In this document: positions 7,170 to 15,506 of the stretch, piece by piece
Position numbering within the stretch: position 1 is the first letter of the stretch
How the letters are laid out: each line of letters starts with the position of its first letter
NCBI GenBank assembly: GCA_900544445.1
Contig: UQVK01000052.1
Span: 1 to 25,477, forward strand
Direction of reading: 5' to 3'
From: an uncultured Lachnospiraceae bacterium
Lineage (GTDB): Bacteria; Bacillota; Clostridia; Lachnospirales; Lachnospiraceae
Length of the DNA: 25,477 nt
Notes under the pieces: model-generated
Seen by the model: only the letters and a program-made list of their open reading frames with translations
Told to the model about the DNA's origin: nothing
The model's database searches: none
Made by a program: the position numbers and the translations under genes

Positions 7170-7705
7170 AAAGAGCATTGAAGGAAGTTTTCAGCACGAT
7201 CCTTTATATTCTGGTGGTGCTTCTCGGCACCTGGCTGATCATCACCTTTGTGGGGCAGCGGACGTCTGTGAGCGGAAGCTCCATGGAACCGACGCTTCAT
7301 CATGGAGACCAGCTGATCATGGATAAGCTGACCTATCATTTTTCAGAACCCGAGCGGTTCGATATTATTGTATTTCCCTTTCAGTATGAGGAAAATACTT
7401 ACTATGTGAAGCGGATCATCGGGCTGCCGGGAGAGACCGTACAGATCGATCTGGAAGGAAATATTTATATCAACGGAGAGATTCTGGAAGAGGACTACGG
7501 GCTGGAACCCATTCTGTTCCCGGGGCTTGCGGCGGAGCCGATCACGCTGGGAGAGGATGAATATTTCGTGCTTGGAGATAACCGTAACAATAGCTCGGAC
7601 AGCCGGGATGCCAGCGTGGGAAACATCCACAGAGACGATATTGTCGGTAAGGCGTGGGTGCGCATCTGGCCTCTGAATAAAATCGGAGTCCTGAAGCATC
7701 AGTAA
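7166..7705 (+). CDS. lepB: Signal peptidase I (second copy)
   Basis: The 179-residue type I signal peptidase has an N-terminal membrane helix (about residues 9-28), catalytic S39 in SGSSMEPT, Lys K82 in YYVKRIIGLPGE and box E LGDNRNNSSDSRD (136-148), closer to the classic SipS pattern than the first copy. The ATGA overlap with rbgA implies translational coupling. Two divergent SPases around one ribosome-assembly gene suggest an old duplication with possible substrate specialisation, which is an inference. Confidence 0.94.
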   Translation: MKRALKEVFSTILYILVVLLGTWLIITFVGQRTSVSGSSMEPTLHHGDQLIMDKLTYHFSEPERFDIIVFPFQYEENTYYVKRIIGLPGETVQIDLEGNIYINGEILEEDYGLEPILFPGLAAEPITLGEDEYFVLGDNRNNSSDSRDASVGNIHRDDIVGKAWVRIWPLNKIGVLKHQ

Positions 7706-7718
7706 AATGGGGATGAAA

Positions 7719-8495
7719 ATGGGCATACAGGAGATCAGAAAAGAGTTTGAAAAGGCGCAGGAAGAACTGACCGGACGGCAGGAGACAGAAGCGCTGCAGG
7801 AGCTGATGGCCCGTTACCGGGAGGATGAGCGTGCAGGCGTACAGGCACTTTTGAAACGGGCCGAAAAGCAGCTGAACGCTCTTTGGAAGGAGCGGGAGCG
7901 GATGTGGGAAATGAAGCGCTTCGAGCGGGAATATGGCGGGAAAGGTCCTGTCTGCGGAATCGACGAGGCAGGCAGAGGCCCGCTGGCAGGCCCGGTGGTG
8001 GCGGGGGCGGTGATTCTGCCGGAAAAGGAAATCCTGTACCTGAACGATTCCAAGAAGCTGTCCGCAAAGAAGCGGGAGGAGCTGTATGAGGTGATCATGC
8101 AGGAGGCCGTCGCTGTCGGGGTGGGGTACGCTTCCCCGGAGCGGATCGATGAGATCAACATTCTGCAGGCTACCTACGAGGCCATGCGCGACGCCATTTC
8201 GCAGCTTTCCGTCAGGCCGTCTGTTCTGCTAAACGATGCGGTTACCATACCGGGCGTTGCCATACAACAGGTTCCGATTATCAAGGGGGATGCGAAGAGC
8301 GCCTCCATCGCGGCGGCCAGTATCGTTGCAAAGGTCACCAGGGACAGGCTGATGGAAAAGTATGACGCCGTTTTTCCCCAGTACGGCTTTGCCGCCCATA
8401 AGGGCTACGGCGCGGCAGCTCACATTGAGGCGTTGAAGAAATATGGCCCCTGTCCCATTCACAGGAGGAGCTTTATCGGACATTTCACAGCTTAA
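7719..8495 (+). CDS. rnhB: Ribonuclease HII
   Basis: RNase HII cuts RNA in RNA-DNA hybrids, including single ribonucleotides in DNA. The signature CGIDEAGRGPLAGPVVAGAV (about residues 79-98) gives catalytic D82 and E83. The next Asp is in LNDSKKLS (D110), and SIAAASIVAKVTRDR is also present. About 70 residues of charged helix precede the catalytic domain, an extension also found in other Firmicutes RNase HII. Three in-frame ATGs lie close together (7707, 7713, 7719). I chose 7719 because GGGGA precedes it at a suitable distance, while 7707 starts one base after the lepB stop without a site. Catalytic residues are intact. Confidence 0.94.
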   Translation: MGIQEIRKEFEKAQEELTGRQETEALQELMARYREDERAGVQALLKRAEKQLNALWKERERMWEMKRFEREYGGKGPVCGIDEAGRGPLAGPVVAGAVILPEKEILYLNDSKKLSAKKREELYEVIMQEAVAVGVGYASPERIDEINILQATYEAMRDAISQLSVRPSVLLNDAVTIPGVAIQQVPIIKGDAKSASIAAASIVAKVTRDRLMEKYDAVFPQYGFAAHKGYGAAAHIEALKKYGPCPIHRRSFIGHFTA

Positions 8496-8506
8496 GGGAG
8501 GCGGCA

Positions 8507-8860
8507 GTGAACAAAAGGGAAATCGGAGCGGCATATGAGGAAGCGGCGGCCGTTTTTCTGAAGAAAAAGGGCGTCCGGATCCTGGAAAGAAATTTCCGGT
8601 GCCGTCAGGGCGAGATCGATCTGATCGGCCGGGACGGGGAATATCTGGTCTTTTTTGAGGTGAAGTACCGGAAAAATGCGGATGCGGGCCTTCCGGCGGA
8701 GGCCGTTGGAACGCCCAAGCAGCGAAGGATCTGCCGGACGGCGAAGTATTATTTATATCGGAAACACTATGGAGAAAGCGTTCCGGTACGGTTTGACGTA
8801 ATCGCGGTCTGTGCGGAGCGTGTGAACTGGTATCAGAATGCTTTTGACTATATGAGGTAG
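8507..8860 (+). CDS. YraN/UPF0102 family endonuclease-like protein
   Basis: The 117-residue protein belongs to UPF0102 (YraN), which has a PD-(D/E)XK nuclease fold related to Holliday-junction resolvases. The visible core is GEIDLIGRDGEYLVFFEVKYR (about residues 39-59), holding the metal-binding E, D and ExK. It is preceded by GAAYEEAAAVFLKKKG and followed by KQRRICRTAKYYL. The start is GTG with AAGGGAGG before it. It lies 11 bases after rnhB, a common pairing in bacteria. No reaction has been firmly established for the family. Confidence 0.9.
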   Translation: MNKREIGAAYEEAAAVFLKKKGVRILERNFRCRQGEIDLIGRDGEYLVFFEVKYRKNADAGLPAEAVGTPKQRRICRTAKYYLYRKHYGESVPVRFDVIAVCAERVNWYQNAFDYMR

Positions 8861-8863
8861 AAT

Positions 8864-9754
8864 ATGGAGAAGAAGGACGGACTGAAAAGAAAGGCGGGAA
8901 TCCGGCCGGGAATGGCGCTTTCCCGGAAAAATGGAGCGGAATATCTGACCTTTCCGGCCATCAGCGAAACCGGCATGGTAAGCCATCTGATGACCATGCG
9001 CGCGGGCGGCGTCAGTGAAGGCGATCTGTGGAGCATGAATCTGAGTTTTTCCCGGGGGGACAGAAAGGAAAATGTGGAGGAAAATTTCCGGCGGGCAGCC
9101 GCGCTGCTTGGCTGCAGGCCCGAGGACATTGTCTGCTCCGATCAGACCCATACCACCAACATCCGCCTGGTGACATCAGCGGATAAGGGGAAGGGTGTTG
9201 TGCGCCCGAAGGATTTTTCCGATGTGGACGGGCTGATCACCAATGAGCCGGGGATCGCGCTCGCTACTTTTTACGCGGACTGTGTGCCGCTTCTGTTTGT
9301 GGATCCCGTGCGGCGTGCGGTGGGACTGTCCCATTCCGGCTGGAGGGGAACGGCACAGGGGATGGGAGCGAGAACGGCGGAGGCCATGCGCAAGGCCTTT
9401 GGAAGCCGGCCGGAAGATCTTCTCGTGGGAATCGGACCTTCCATCTGCCGGGACTGCTATGAGGTGAGTGAAGATGTGGCGGATGCCTTCCGGATGCTTT
9501 TTTCGGAGGAGGGCTTTCAGAATCTTTCCATCCGGCTTCACGATGTGCTGTCTGCAAAGGGGAACGGGAAATATCAGCTGGATCTCTGGAAGGCCAACGA
9601 GGCGGTCTGTCTTTCGGCAGGCATTCAGCCGCAGCACATCAGCGTGACGGATGTGTGCACCTGCTGCAATCCGGACCGTTTGTTTTCCCATCGGGCGAGC
9701 GGAGGGAAGAGGGGCAATCTGGGCATGTTTGTCATGCTGAAAAAGGAGCGTTAG
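8864..9754 (+). CDS. pgeF: PgeF/YfiH family purine nucleoside phosphorylase (multicopper polyphenol oxidase fold, LACC1-like)
   Basis: A DUF152 family protein of 296 residues. Members were first called laccases; LACC1 and bacterial relatives act as zinc-dependent purine nucleoside phosphorylases/adenosine deaminases, and YfiH has been linked to peptidoglycan quality control. The metal site is visible as H96 in DQTHTTNI, C140 in ADCVPLLFVDP and H157 in HSGWRGTAQG. Other signatures are GIGPSICRDCYEVSEDV and VCTCCNPDRLFSHRA. It starts four bases after yraN stops, with GAGG before it, so it is translationally linked. Length is slightly above the usual 250-280 owing to a longer N-terminus. The exact substrate is not readable from sequence. 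Confidence 0.88.
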   Translation: MEKKDGLKRKAGIRPGMALSRKNGAEYLTFPAISETGMVSHLMTMRAGGVSEGDLWSMNLSFSRGDRKENVEENFRRAAALLGCRPEDIVCSDQTHTTNIRLVTSADKGKGVVRPKDFSDVDGLITNEPGIALATFYADCVPLLFVDPVRRAVGLSHSGWRGTAQGMGARTAEAMRKAFGSRPEDLLVGIGPSICRDCYEVSEDVADAFRMLFSEEGFQNLSIRLHDVLSAKGNGKYQLDLWKANEAVCLSAGIQPQHISVTDVCTCCNPDRLFSHRASGGKRGNLGMFVMLKKER

Positions 9755-9794
9755 AGACTGGTCCTGTTTCTGACGCTGCGGAATGGAGAGTGAC

Positions 9795-11720
9795 ATGGCG
9801 AAAACGGATATTGCGGTGGCGGAACTGATCTGGAATCTGATTGCGGGGAAAACGGGAAATGTGAGCCGGACGGACTTCTTTCCTCAGAAACCTGCTTTCG
9901 ACGATTCTGTACCGGTGCAGGAGGCGAAAGAGGGGCAGGCGTACAGAGAACTCTCTCTCCCGCGGGCTGTTCCGGAGAGACAGGGAATTTCTTCGGTATA
10001 TCTGACTCATTTCTTAAAGGAGCTTGCGGGAAAGAAAAATACGGACATCCATCAGGTGCTGATCGTAAGGAATGGCCATGTGATCTGCGAGTGCGGTTTT
10101 GCGCCATACCAAAGAGGAATGTGGCATGCCAGCTATTCCATGTGCAAAAGCATCGTCGGTATGGCGGTAGGGATGCTTATGGCAGAAGGCCGGCTTGCGT
10201 TAACGGACCGGGTGATCGACTTTTTCCGAAAAAAGAACCCGCTGAACCTTCTTCGCATGAGAGAGGTTACGGTGGAGCATCTGCTCACCATGACCAGCGG
10301 CGTGGGGTTCCGGGAAACGGGGATCATCGCCGGGAACGACTGGGTGCACGGTTTCCTGGAGGCAGGGCTTTCCGGTACGCCGGGAAAGGATTTCGAATAT
10401 AACAGCATGAATACCTACATGTTGTCCGCCATTGTGACGGAACTGACCGGGGAGACGCTGATGGAGTATCTGCGGCCGAGGCTGTGGGAGCCGCTGGGAA
10501 TTGCGCGGATTTTCTGGGAGACCTGTCCCATGGGAATCACCAAGGGCGGCTGGGGGCTGTTCCTCCGCCCGGAGGACGCCGCAAAGCTCGGTATGCTTTA
10601 TCTGCAGAAGGGCAGCTGGAACGGGCGGCAGCTCGTTCCGGCTGAATGGGTGAAAGCATCCTGTCAGCCCAGCGCGCAGGCACCGGAGGTGATGAGTACC
10701 CACGGCTACGGCTATCAGCTCTGGATGGGAAGCAGGGAGGGCTCGTTTAACTACAACGGCATGCTGGGGCAGAATGTGGTTGCCTATCCGGATATGAACC
10801 TGGTGGTGGTGACCAATGCGGGAAGCCATGACCTGTTTCAGAACTGCGAGCTGATGGGCGTTGTAAAAAAGTATTTTGAAACGGACTTCAACCCGCCGGA
10901 AGCGCTCCCGGAAGATCAGACGGGATTCAGCCTCCTGTGCCGGACGGTGGAGGAGCTGGAGGGAAGGCAGAACGGAATGGGCAGGATCCGGGAAGGCGGC
11001 TGGAACTCTGGCCTGCGTGCCGGCCGGGTAGGCCGAAAAAACGGAAGAACGAGAAGGGCCTGCGGCCGAAGAATGAAAAGGGAAGCGGAGCCAGGCTGCG
11101 GGGAGGGAGGTCCGCCCGCAGCAATCCTGCATCAGGAAAGCTGGATGCGGGAGGGCTTTCTGCCTCTTCTTGACGGCAGAGTCTATGAAATGGAGCAGAA
11201 GCATGTGGGACTGATGCCGCTTTTGATGCAGGTCCTTCACAACAATTATACGGATGGAATCCGGTCGGTGGGATTTGAAATGCGCGGTGGGGTTCTGCAT
11301 CTGAAGTTCCTCGAGGGAGAAGAGGAGAAGGTGCTTCCCGTGGGCTTTGGACAGGCTGCTGAGACAGAGGTTTCCTTCGGCGGCGAGCTTTACCGGCTGG
11401 GTGTGTCTGCCGAATGCAGGCGGGATGAAAACGGCAGGCCGGTCCTGAAGCTGGACATCGCTTTTCTGGAGGAGGCCTGCAGAAGAAAGCTGAATCTGTA
11501 CTTTGACGGCAGAAACGCAGAGCGGCTGGAGGCGGTCTGGGATGAGACGCCGGGCAGGGACGTGATTCTGGAAGGGCTGGATACTTTCCTTGACACGGGA
11601 GGAAAGGGATTTCTGATGAACGCGCTGAGAGAACGGGGAGGTGCGGAGGTGTTCCAGATCCTGGTGGAGAGAACGATCCGGCCAATGTGCAGCGGTAGGC
11701 TGCTGGCGGACGAAGGTTAG
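9795..11720 (+). CDS. Serine hydrolase of the beta-lactamase/class C superfamily with an extra C-terminal domain
   Basis: The N-terminal two thirds form a serine beta-lactamase-like fold. The SxxK motif is SMCK (S115, K118 in HASYSMCKS), and the second motif is Y202 in FEYNSMNTYMLS. Also present are EHLLTMTSG (161-169) and GYGYQLWMG (304-312). Relatives are esterases, D-aminopeptidases and penicillin-binding-protein-like enzymes, so the substrate is open. Residues about 385-445 form an Arg/Gly-rich low-complexity linker, followed by an all-beta-looking C-terminal region (about 450-640). No signal peptide is seen, suggesting a cytosolic protein. I chose ATG 9795 because GGAG lies six bases before it; ATG 9783 is the alternative. 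It lies 40 bases after pgeF. Confidence 0.85.
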   Translation: MAKTDIAVAELIWNLIAGKTGNVSRTDFFPQKPAFDDSVPVQEAKEGQAYRELSLPRAVPERQGISSVYLTHFLKELAGKKNTDIHQVLIVRNGHVICECGFAPYQRGMWHASYSMCKSIVGMAVGMLMAEGRLALTDRVIDFFRKKNPLNLLRMREVTVEHLLTMTSGVGFRETGIIAGNDWVHGFLEAGLSGTPGKDFEYNSMNTYMLSAIVTELTGETLMEYLRPRLWEPLGIARIFWETCPMGITKGGWGLFLRPEDAAKLGMLYLQKGSWNGRQLVPAEWVKASCQPSAQAPEVMSTHGYGYQLWMGSREGSFNYNGMLGQNVVAYPDMNLVVVTNAGSHDLFQNCELMGVVKKYFETDFNPPEALPEDQTGFSLLCRTVEELEGRQNGMGRIREGGWNSGLRAGRVGRKNGRTRRACGRRMKREAEPGCGEGGPPAAILHQESWMREGFLPLLDGRVYEMEQKHVGLMPLLMQVLHNNYTDGIRSVGFEMRGGVLHLKFLEGEEEKVLPVGFGQAAETEVSFGGELYRLGVSAECRRDENGRPVLKLDIAFLEEACRRKLNLYFDGRNAERLEAVWDETPGRDVILEGLDTFLDTGGKGFLMNALRERGGAEVFQILVERTIRPMCSGRLLADEG

Positions 11721-11740
11721 TTTCAGTTCTATCTGCTCAG

Positions 11741-11790
11741 GACGGCGGCTCAGAGGCGGCGCAGAGACGGCGGCGCAGAGACGGCGGCGC
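11741..11790 (+). repeat. GC-rich 14-bp tandem repeat
   Basis: GCAGAGACGGCGGC occurs twice exactly (11761-11774, 11775-11788) and degenerate copies precede it from 11741. The unit is not a multiple of three and lies after the serine hydrolase stop, so it is non-coding. Confidence 0.8.
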
Positions 11791-11792
11791 AT

Positions 11793-11842
11793 CTTCCTGC
11801 CCGGCCAAGGCCTGGCAGGAAGCATCGGATGTTCATCCGATG
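11793..11842 (+). other. Two adjacent hairpins without T-tract
   Basis: The first pairs CTTCCTGCC (11793-11801) with GGCAGGAAG (11814-11822) and has an inner GGCC-AA-GGCC stem. The second pairs CATCGGAT (11823-11830) with ATCCGATG (11835-11842) over GTTC. They directly follow one another and lead into the terminator. Confidence 0.7.
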
Positions 11843-11844
11843 TG

Positions 11845-11903
11845 AAAAAGTGGGCAAAAGCATACTTATAAGCAAGCTTAACGCCCGCTTTTGCCCACTT
11901 TTT
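11845..11903 (+). terminator. Bidirectional-type terminator with a 17-bp perfect stem
   Basis: AAAAAGTGGGCAAAAGC (11845-11861) is the exact inverse of GCTTTTGCCCACTTTTT (11887-11903). The 25-base loop contains a smaller TAAGC-AA-GCTTA stem. The T5 end fits termination of the serine hydrolase transcript. Confidence 0.78.
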
Positions 11904-12009
11904 CCCGCCGGCCTGAACTGTTGCGAAAAATTAAGAAAAAATACAGAGTTCCTTTTCGGATTATTAAAAGAACTGTGTTTTACTTATAGATATAGAGGAG
12001 ATACGGAAG

Positions 12010-12702
12010 ATGACGAATATTCTGGTGTGTGACGACGACAGGGAGATCGTGGAGGCGATTGAGATTTATCTGGCTCAGGAAGGCTATCATGTGATCAAGG
12101 CGTATGACGGGGAGCAGGCGATTGCCGCGCTGAAGACGAATGATGTGCATCTGATGATCATAGACGTGATGATGCCGAAGCTGGACGGCATCCATGCCAC
12201 GCTGAAGATTCGGGAATACAGCAGTATCCCGATCATTATTCTGTCAGCCAAGTCGGAGGACGCAGACAAGATTCTGGGACTGAACATCGGAGCGGATGAT
12301 TATGTGACCAAGCCCTTTAATCCGCTGGAGCTGGTGGCGCGGGTGAAGTCGCATCTGCGCAGGTATACCCAGCTTGGAAATCTTAATACGGAAAACAACG
12401 CGATTTTCCGTGCGGGCGGTCTTGTCATCAACGACGACACCAAGGAGGTGACGGTGGACGATGAGCCGGTGAAGCTGACGCCGATTGAATATAACATCCT
12501 TCTTCTCCTGGTAAAGAATCAGGGCCGGGTGTTTTCCATCAATCAGATCTACGAGAGCATCTGGGAAGAGGAGGCGATCGGCGCTGACAATACGGTGGCG
12601 GTACACATCCGGCATATCCGGGAAAAGATCGAGATCAATCCGAAGGAGCCCCGTTATCTGAAGGTGGTCTGGGGCGTGGGCTATAAGATTGAAAAACAGT
12701 AA
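12010..12702 (+). CDS. OmpR/PhoB-family response regulator
   Basis: The receiver domain occupies residues 1-115: acidic pocket D8-D10, phospho-acceptor D52 in IIDVMMPKLDG, S79 in ILSAKSED and K101 in YVTKPFNPLE. A winged-helix DNA-binding domain follows (about 135-230), with LTPIEYNILLLLVKNQGRVF and the recognition region NTVAVHIRHIREKIE, ending VVWGVGYKIEKQ. Length (230) is standard. GAGGAG precedes the ATG by nine bases. Upstream TTATTA (11961) and TTATAG (11984), 17 bases apart, are a weak promoter candidate. It is followed after 45 bases by its kinase. The regulon cannot be inferred; VanR-like regulators look similar, but nothing here indicates van genes. Confidence 0.93.
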   Translation: MTNILVCDDDREIVEAIEIYLAQEGYHVIKAYDGEQAIAALKTNDVHLMIIDVMMPKLDGIHATLKIREYSSIPIIILSAKSEDADKILGLNIGADDYVTKPFNPLELVARVKSHLRRYTQLGNLNTENNAIFRAGGLVINDDTKEVTVDDEPVKLTPIEYNILLLLVKNQGRVFSINQIYESIWEEEAIGADNTVAVHIRHIREKIEINPKEPRYLKVVWGVGYKIEKQ

Positions 12703-12747
12703 TCAGAGCGGCCGGTGAGGAGAAGAGGGGCCGGGAAGGAGAGACAA

Positions 12748-15360
12748 ATGAGCACAAAGCGCGTAATGGGAAAGGGAAAGAGAGCGGTACTGCTGTTTCT
12801 GGCTGTATTGATGAGTGCCGTTGCGGCCGGATGTGCGGCTGCCGTTTTCGCCAACTCATTCATCACGGTGGAGGGAGCGGACGGAACGGCCAGCTACTTT
12901 GTCTCACCTCTCGCGCAGAAAACTCTTTTTGAGGAGTCGGAGATTTTTGACGACATCTTTTCCAGAGATGTCAGGGATGTGACCAGAATGGCGGTCATCC
13001 GCAGCCAGCTGGAAACGAACGGTGCCTATGATGGAAAGAAACGGATTGACATTGCGGAATACGTGAACCGGACCAATACGCTGGATGAAGAAGTGATTAC
13101 GGCGGAGTATTATCTGGATGACCTGGTGAAGTGGAGCAACTATGGCTTCAGCTATGAGACGGTTTACGGGACACAGGAAGAATTTGATCAGTATTTTGCC
13201 ACTGGCATGGGAAAGAATGCGGAGGACAGTGATCTGAGCATCGGAGATTACAGCCTGCAGTCGGAGCTGACCAGACAGGCCATTAAGAATTCGGTGCAGG
13301 CTGCCGGAACGGATCTTCTGAGTCTGCGTATCATTGCAGAGATGCCGGATTCCATGGAAGCCTGGCTGGAGCGCGCGGGAGAGAATGGAGAAGAGCTTGA
13401 TACCACCTCGGTGCTCGCCGTAGACATTCTGGTTCCCAGATATTATTCGGCCGACGGATGCGATCTCGCAGACTATGCCTCCAGCCTGGATGAATACATA
13501 ACCCTGCGCAATACGCTGGTGGACGCGGGAAACCAGCTCTGTTACAACTTTACGGAATACAGCAGTTTCAAGAACTATTACAGTGAGGAACGGTCGAACA
13601 TCCGTTACTGCTATCAGATGCAGGTGGACGGAGAAAGCATTCTTTTCACCAATGTGTCAGCGGACTTTACCGGTATGAAAGAGGAGGAGATTACGGAATA
13701 TTTCTCCGCATACGGAAGGAATCTTTACTATAATCCGGACCAGGTGGAGCTGCAGACCAACACGAATATGACGACGGAAGAAATCCGTTCGTTTCTGGGT
13801 TTCTATGAATATGCCTTCGAGGAAGGTTCCCGGGTATGGATCGGTGTGGATACCTCCTACCCGGCGGATGACAGCCTTGCCCGCGCGAGAAATGCCTTCA
13901 TGCGGTTCATGCCCTATTACTGGCAGACCGTAGGAGCGGGAGCGCTTGCGGTTATCCTTGTGGCCTGGATTCTGGTGGTTCTGACCATATATGAGGGAAG
14001 AAGAATGAAGGAGGATGGGGACGGTTATGTAATCATCCTTCGGAGAGGCGACCGGATTCCTACGGAGTTCCTTGCGGCGGCGATGGCTCTGACAGCGGGA
14101 TGTATGGCGGCGCTCGCCATTGCCTTCGGAAGAATCGTTCGTTATGAAGAGTACAGTTTTCTTGGAGAGGAGGTGGACCCGTTTCTGCTGGCCGTAGCTG
14201 CGGCAGTGATGGTATTCATTCTGGACTGGGCAGGTGTTGCTCTTTATCTGAGTCTGGTGCGCAGGCTGAAGGCGCACATGTTCTGGAGAGGTGCATTGGT
14301 GTGGAAGCTGGGAAGACTGCTGCGGAAAACGGCAGTCAGCCTGTATGAGCACAGCAGTATTGTGAGCCGGGAGCTGATTCCGTTTTTTGTGATAGTCCTG
14401 TTCAATCTCTGCATGGGATTCCTTGGAGGACCGCTGGGAATTCTGGCGGCGGGAATCGTGGATGTGGCGGCAGGCTGCCTGCTCTATCTGGAAAGAAAGG
14501 ATCTGCAGAGCATCGTAGAAGGGACACAGACCATCGGCGGGGGCAGATTTGATGCCAAAATCGATACTGCCCGTATGCATGGGGAGAACCGCGCACTGGC
14601 GGAGGCAGTGAACAGTATTGGGGACGGTATTCAGGATGCGGTGGCAACCAGCATGAAGGATGAGCGGCTGAAGGCCGATCTGATCACCAATGTTTCCCAT
14701 GATATCAAGACACCGCTGACCAGTATCATCAATTTCGTCAAGCTTCTGAAGCGGGAGGACATTACGGATGAAAGGATTCGCAGTTATATTGAGGTACTGG
14801 ACGCAAAGTCTCAGAGACTCAAGCAGCTTACAGACGATCTGGTGGAGGCATCCAAGATCTCTTCCGGAAATATTTCCCTTCAGCTGGAGCGCATCAATTT
14901 TGTGGAGCTGATCAATCAGACAATCGGTGAGTTTACTGAAAAAATGGAAGAGAAATGTCTGCAGGTGATTCCGGTTATGCCGGAGCGGCCGGTTTATATT
15001 GAGGCGGACAGCAGAAGAATCTGGCGTGTGGTGGAAAATCTGTTTGGAAACGTATATAAATATGCGCTGGAAGGAACCAGAGTTTATCTGGATCTGGTGG
15101 AACGGACAGAAAACGGGCAGAAAATGGCGGTTTTCTCCATGAAGAACATCTCCGCACAGCCCCTGAACATCAATGCGGATGAACTGACGGAACGCTTTAT
15201 CCGGGGAGATGTGTCGCGAAGCACGGAAGGCAGCGGCCTTGGCCTCTCCATTGCCAAAAATCTGACGGAGCTTCAGAACGGAAAATTCGATATCTACCTG
15301 GACGGCGATCTTTTTAAGGTGATCCTGACTTTCCCCCGCATGGAAGAAGAGAAAGCATAA
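12748..15360 (+). CDS. Large membrane sensor histidine kinase
   Basis: An 870-residue partner of the preceding regulator. TM1 is at about residues 11-34, followed by about 350 residues likely outside the membrane, then further hydrophobic helices at about 390-413, 440-462, 476-500 and 543-582 (the last possibly two). A linker (QSIVEGTQTIGGGRFDAKI) leads to the dimerisation helix with phospho-His H651 in NVSHDIKTPLTSIINF. The ATP domain has the N box (N764 and N768 in ENLFGNVYKYA) and the G2 box GSGLGL (828-833). The usual DxGxG G1 box is replaced by a KNISAQPLN stretch, as in a Clostridial subgroup. ATG 12748 has AAGGAG before it; an in-frame GTG at 12715 is less likely. The sensed signal is unknown. 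Confidence 0.9.
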   Translation: MSTKRVMGKGKRAVLLFLAVLMSAVAAGCAAAVFANSFITVEGADGTASYFVSPLAQKTLFEESEIFDDIFSRDVRDVTRMAVIRSQLETNGAYDGKKRIDIAEYVNRTNTLDEEVITAEYYLDDLVKWSNYGFSYETVYGTQEEFDQYFATGMGKNAEDSDLSIGDYSLQSELTRQAIKNSVQAAGTDLLSLRIIAEMPDSMEAWLERAGENGEELDTTSVLAVDILVPRYYSADGCDLADYASSLDEYITLRNTLVDAGNQLCYNFTEYSSFKNYYSEERSNIRYCYQMQVDGESILFTNVSADFTGMKEEEITEYFSAYGRNLYYNPDQVELQTNTNMTTEEIRSFLGFYEYAFEEGSRVWIGVDTSYPADDSLARARNAFMRFMPYYWQTVGAGALAVILVAWILVVLTIYEGRRMKEDGDGYVIILRRGDRIPTEFLAAAMALTAGCMAALAIAFGRIVRYEEYSFLGEEVDPFLLAVAAAVMVFILDWAGVALYLSLVRRLKAHMFWRGALVWKLGRLLRKTAVSLYEHSSIVSRELIPFFVIVLFNLCMGFLGGPLGILAAGIVDVAAGCLLYLERKDLQSIVEGTQTIGGGRFDAKIDTARMHGENRALAEAVNSIGDGIQDAVATSMKDERLKADLITNVSHDIKTPLTSIINFVKLLKREDITDERIRSYIEVLDAKSQRLKQLTDDLVEASKISSGNISLQLERINFVELINQTIGEFTEKMEEKCLQVIPVMPERPVYIEADSRRIWRVVENLFGNVYKYALEGTRVYLDLVERTENGQKMAVFSMKNISAQPLNINADELTERFIRGDVSRSTEGSGLGLSIAKNLTELQNGKFDIYLDGDLFKVILTFPRMEEEKA

Positions 15361-15410
15361 CGGTTCAGGCGGTTTGGAACACGTTACAGTGGAATGGTGT
15401 GTCGCCGGAC

Positions 15411-15452
15411 AAAAAAGCGCTTCCTCATGAGAAATCATGGGAGGCGCTTTTT
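15411..15452. terminator. Shared bidirectional terminator between the kinase gene and prs
   Basis: A6 then GCGCTTCCTCATGA pairs with TCATGGGAGGCGC then T5 over a GAAA tetraloop, with one bulge and some G-U pairs. A-run and T-run flank the stem, so it can stop transcription from both convergent genes. Confidence 0.88.
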
Positions 15453-15506
15453 CAGGCAGTGCCTGGAAGTGCAGGCACACAGCCTTATTAACGAATCGTC
15501 TGTTTT

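Noticed and set aside
10200..11825. A 541-codon minus-strand frame opposite the serine hydrolase
   Set aside because: It is an antisense shadow; the plus strand holds a recognisable SxxK enzyme.
11829..12032. A small plus-strand frame before the response regulator
   Set aside because: It runs through the 17-bp terminator stem and overlaps the regulator start, with no ribosome binding site.
13657..15480. A 607-codon minus-strand frame opposite the histidine kinase
   Set aside because: It is a shadow of the kinase reading frame, rich in His/Gln/Arg without domain signatures, and runs across the terminator.
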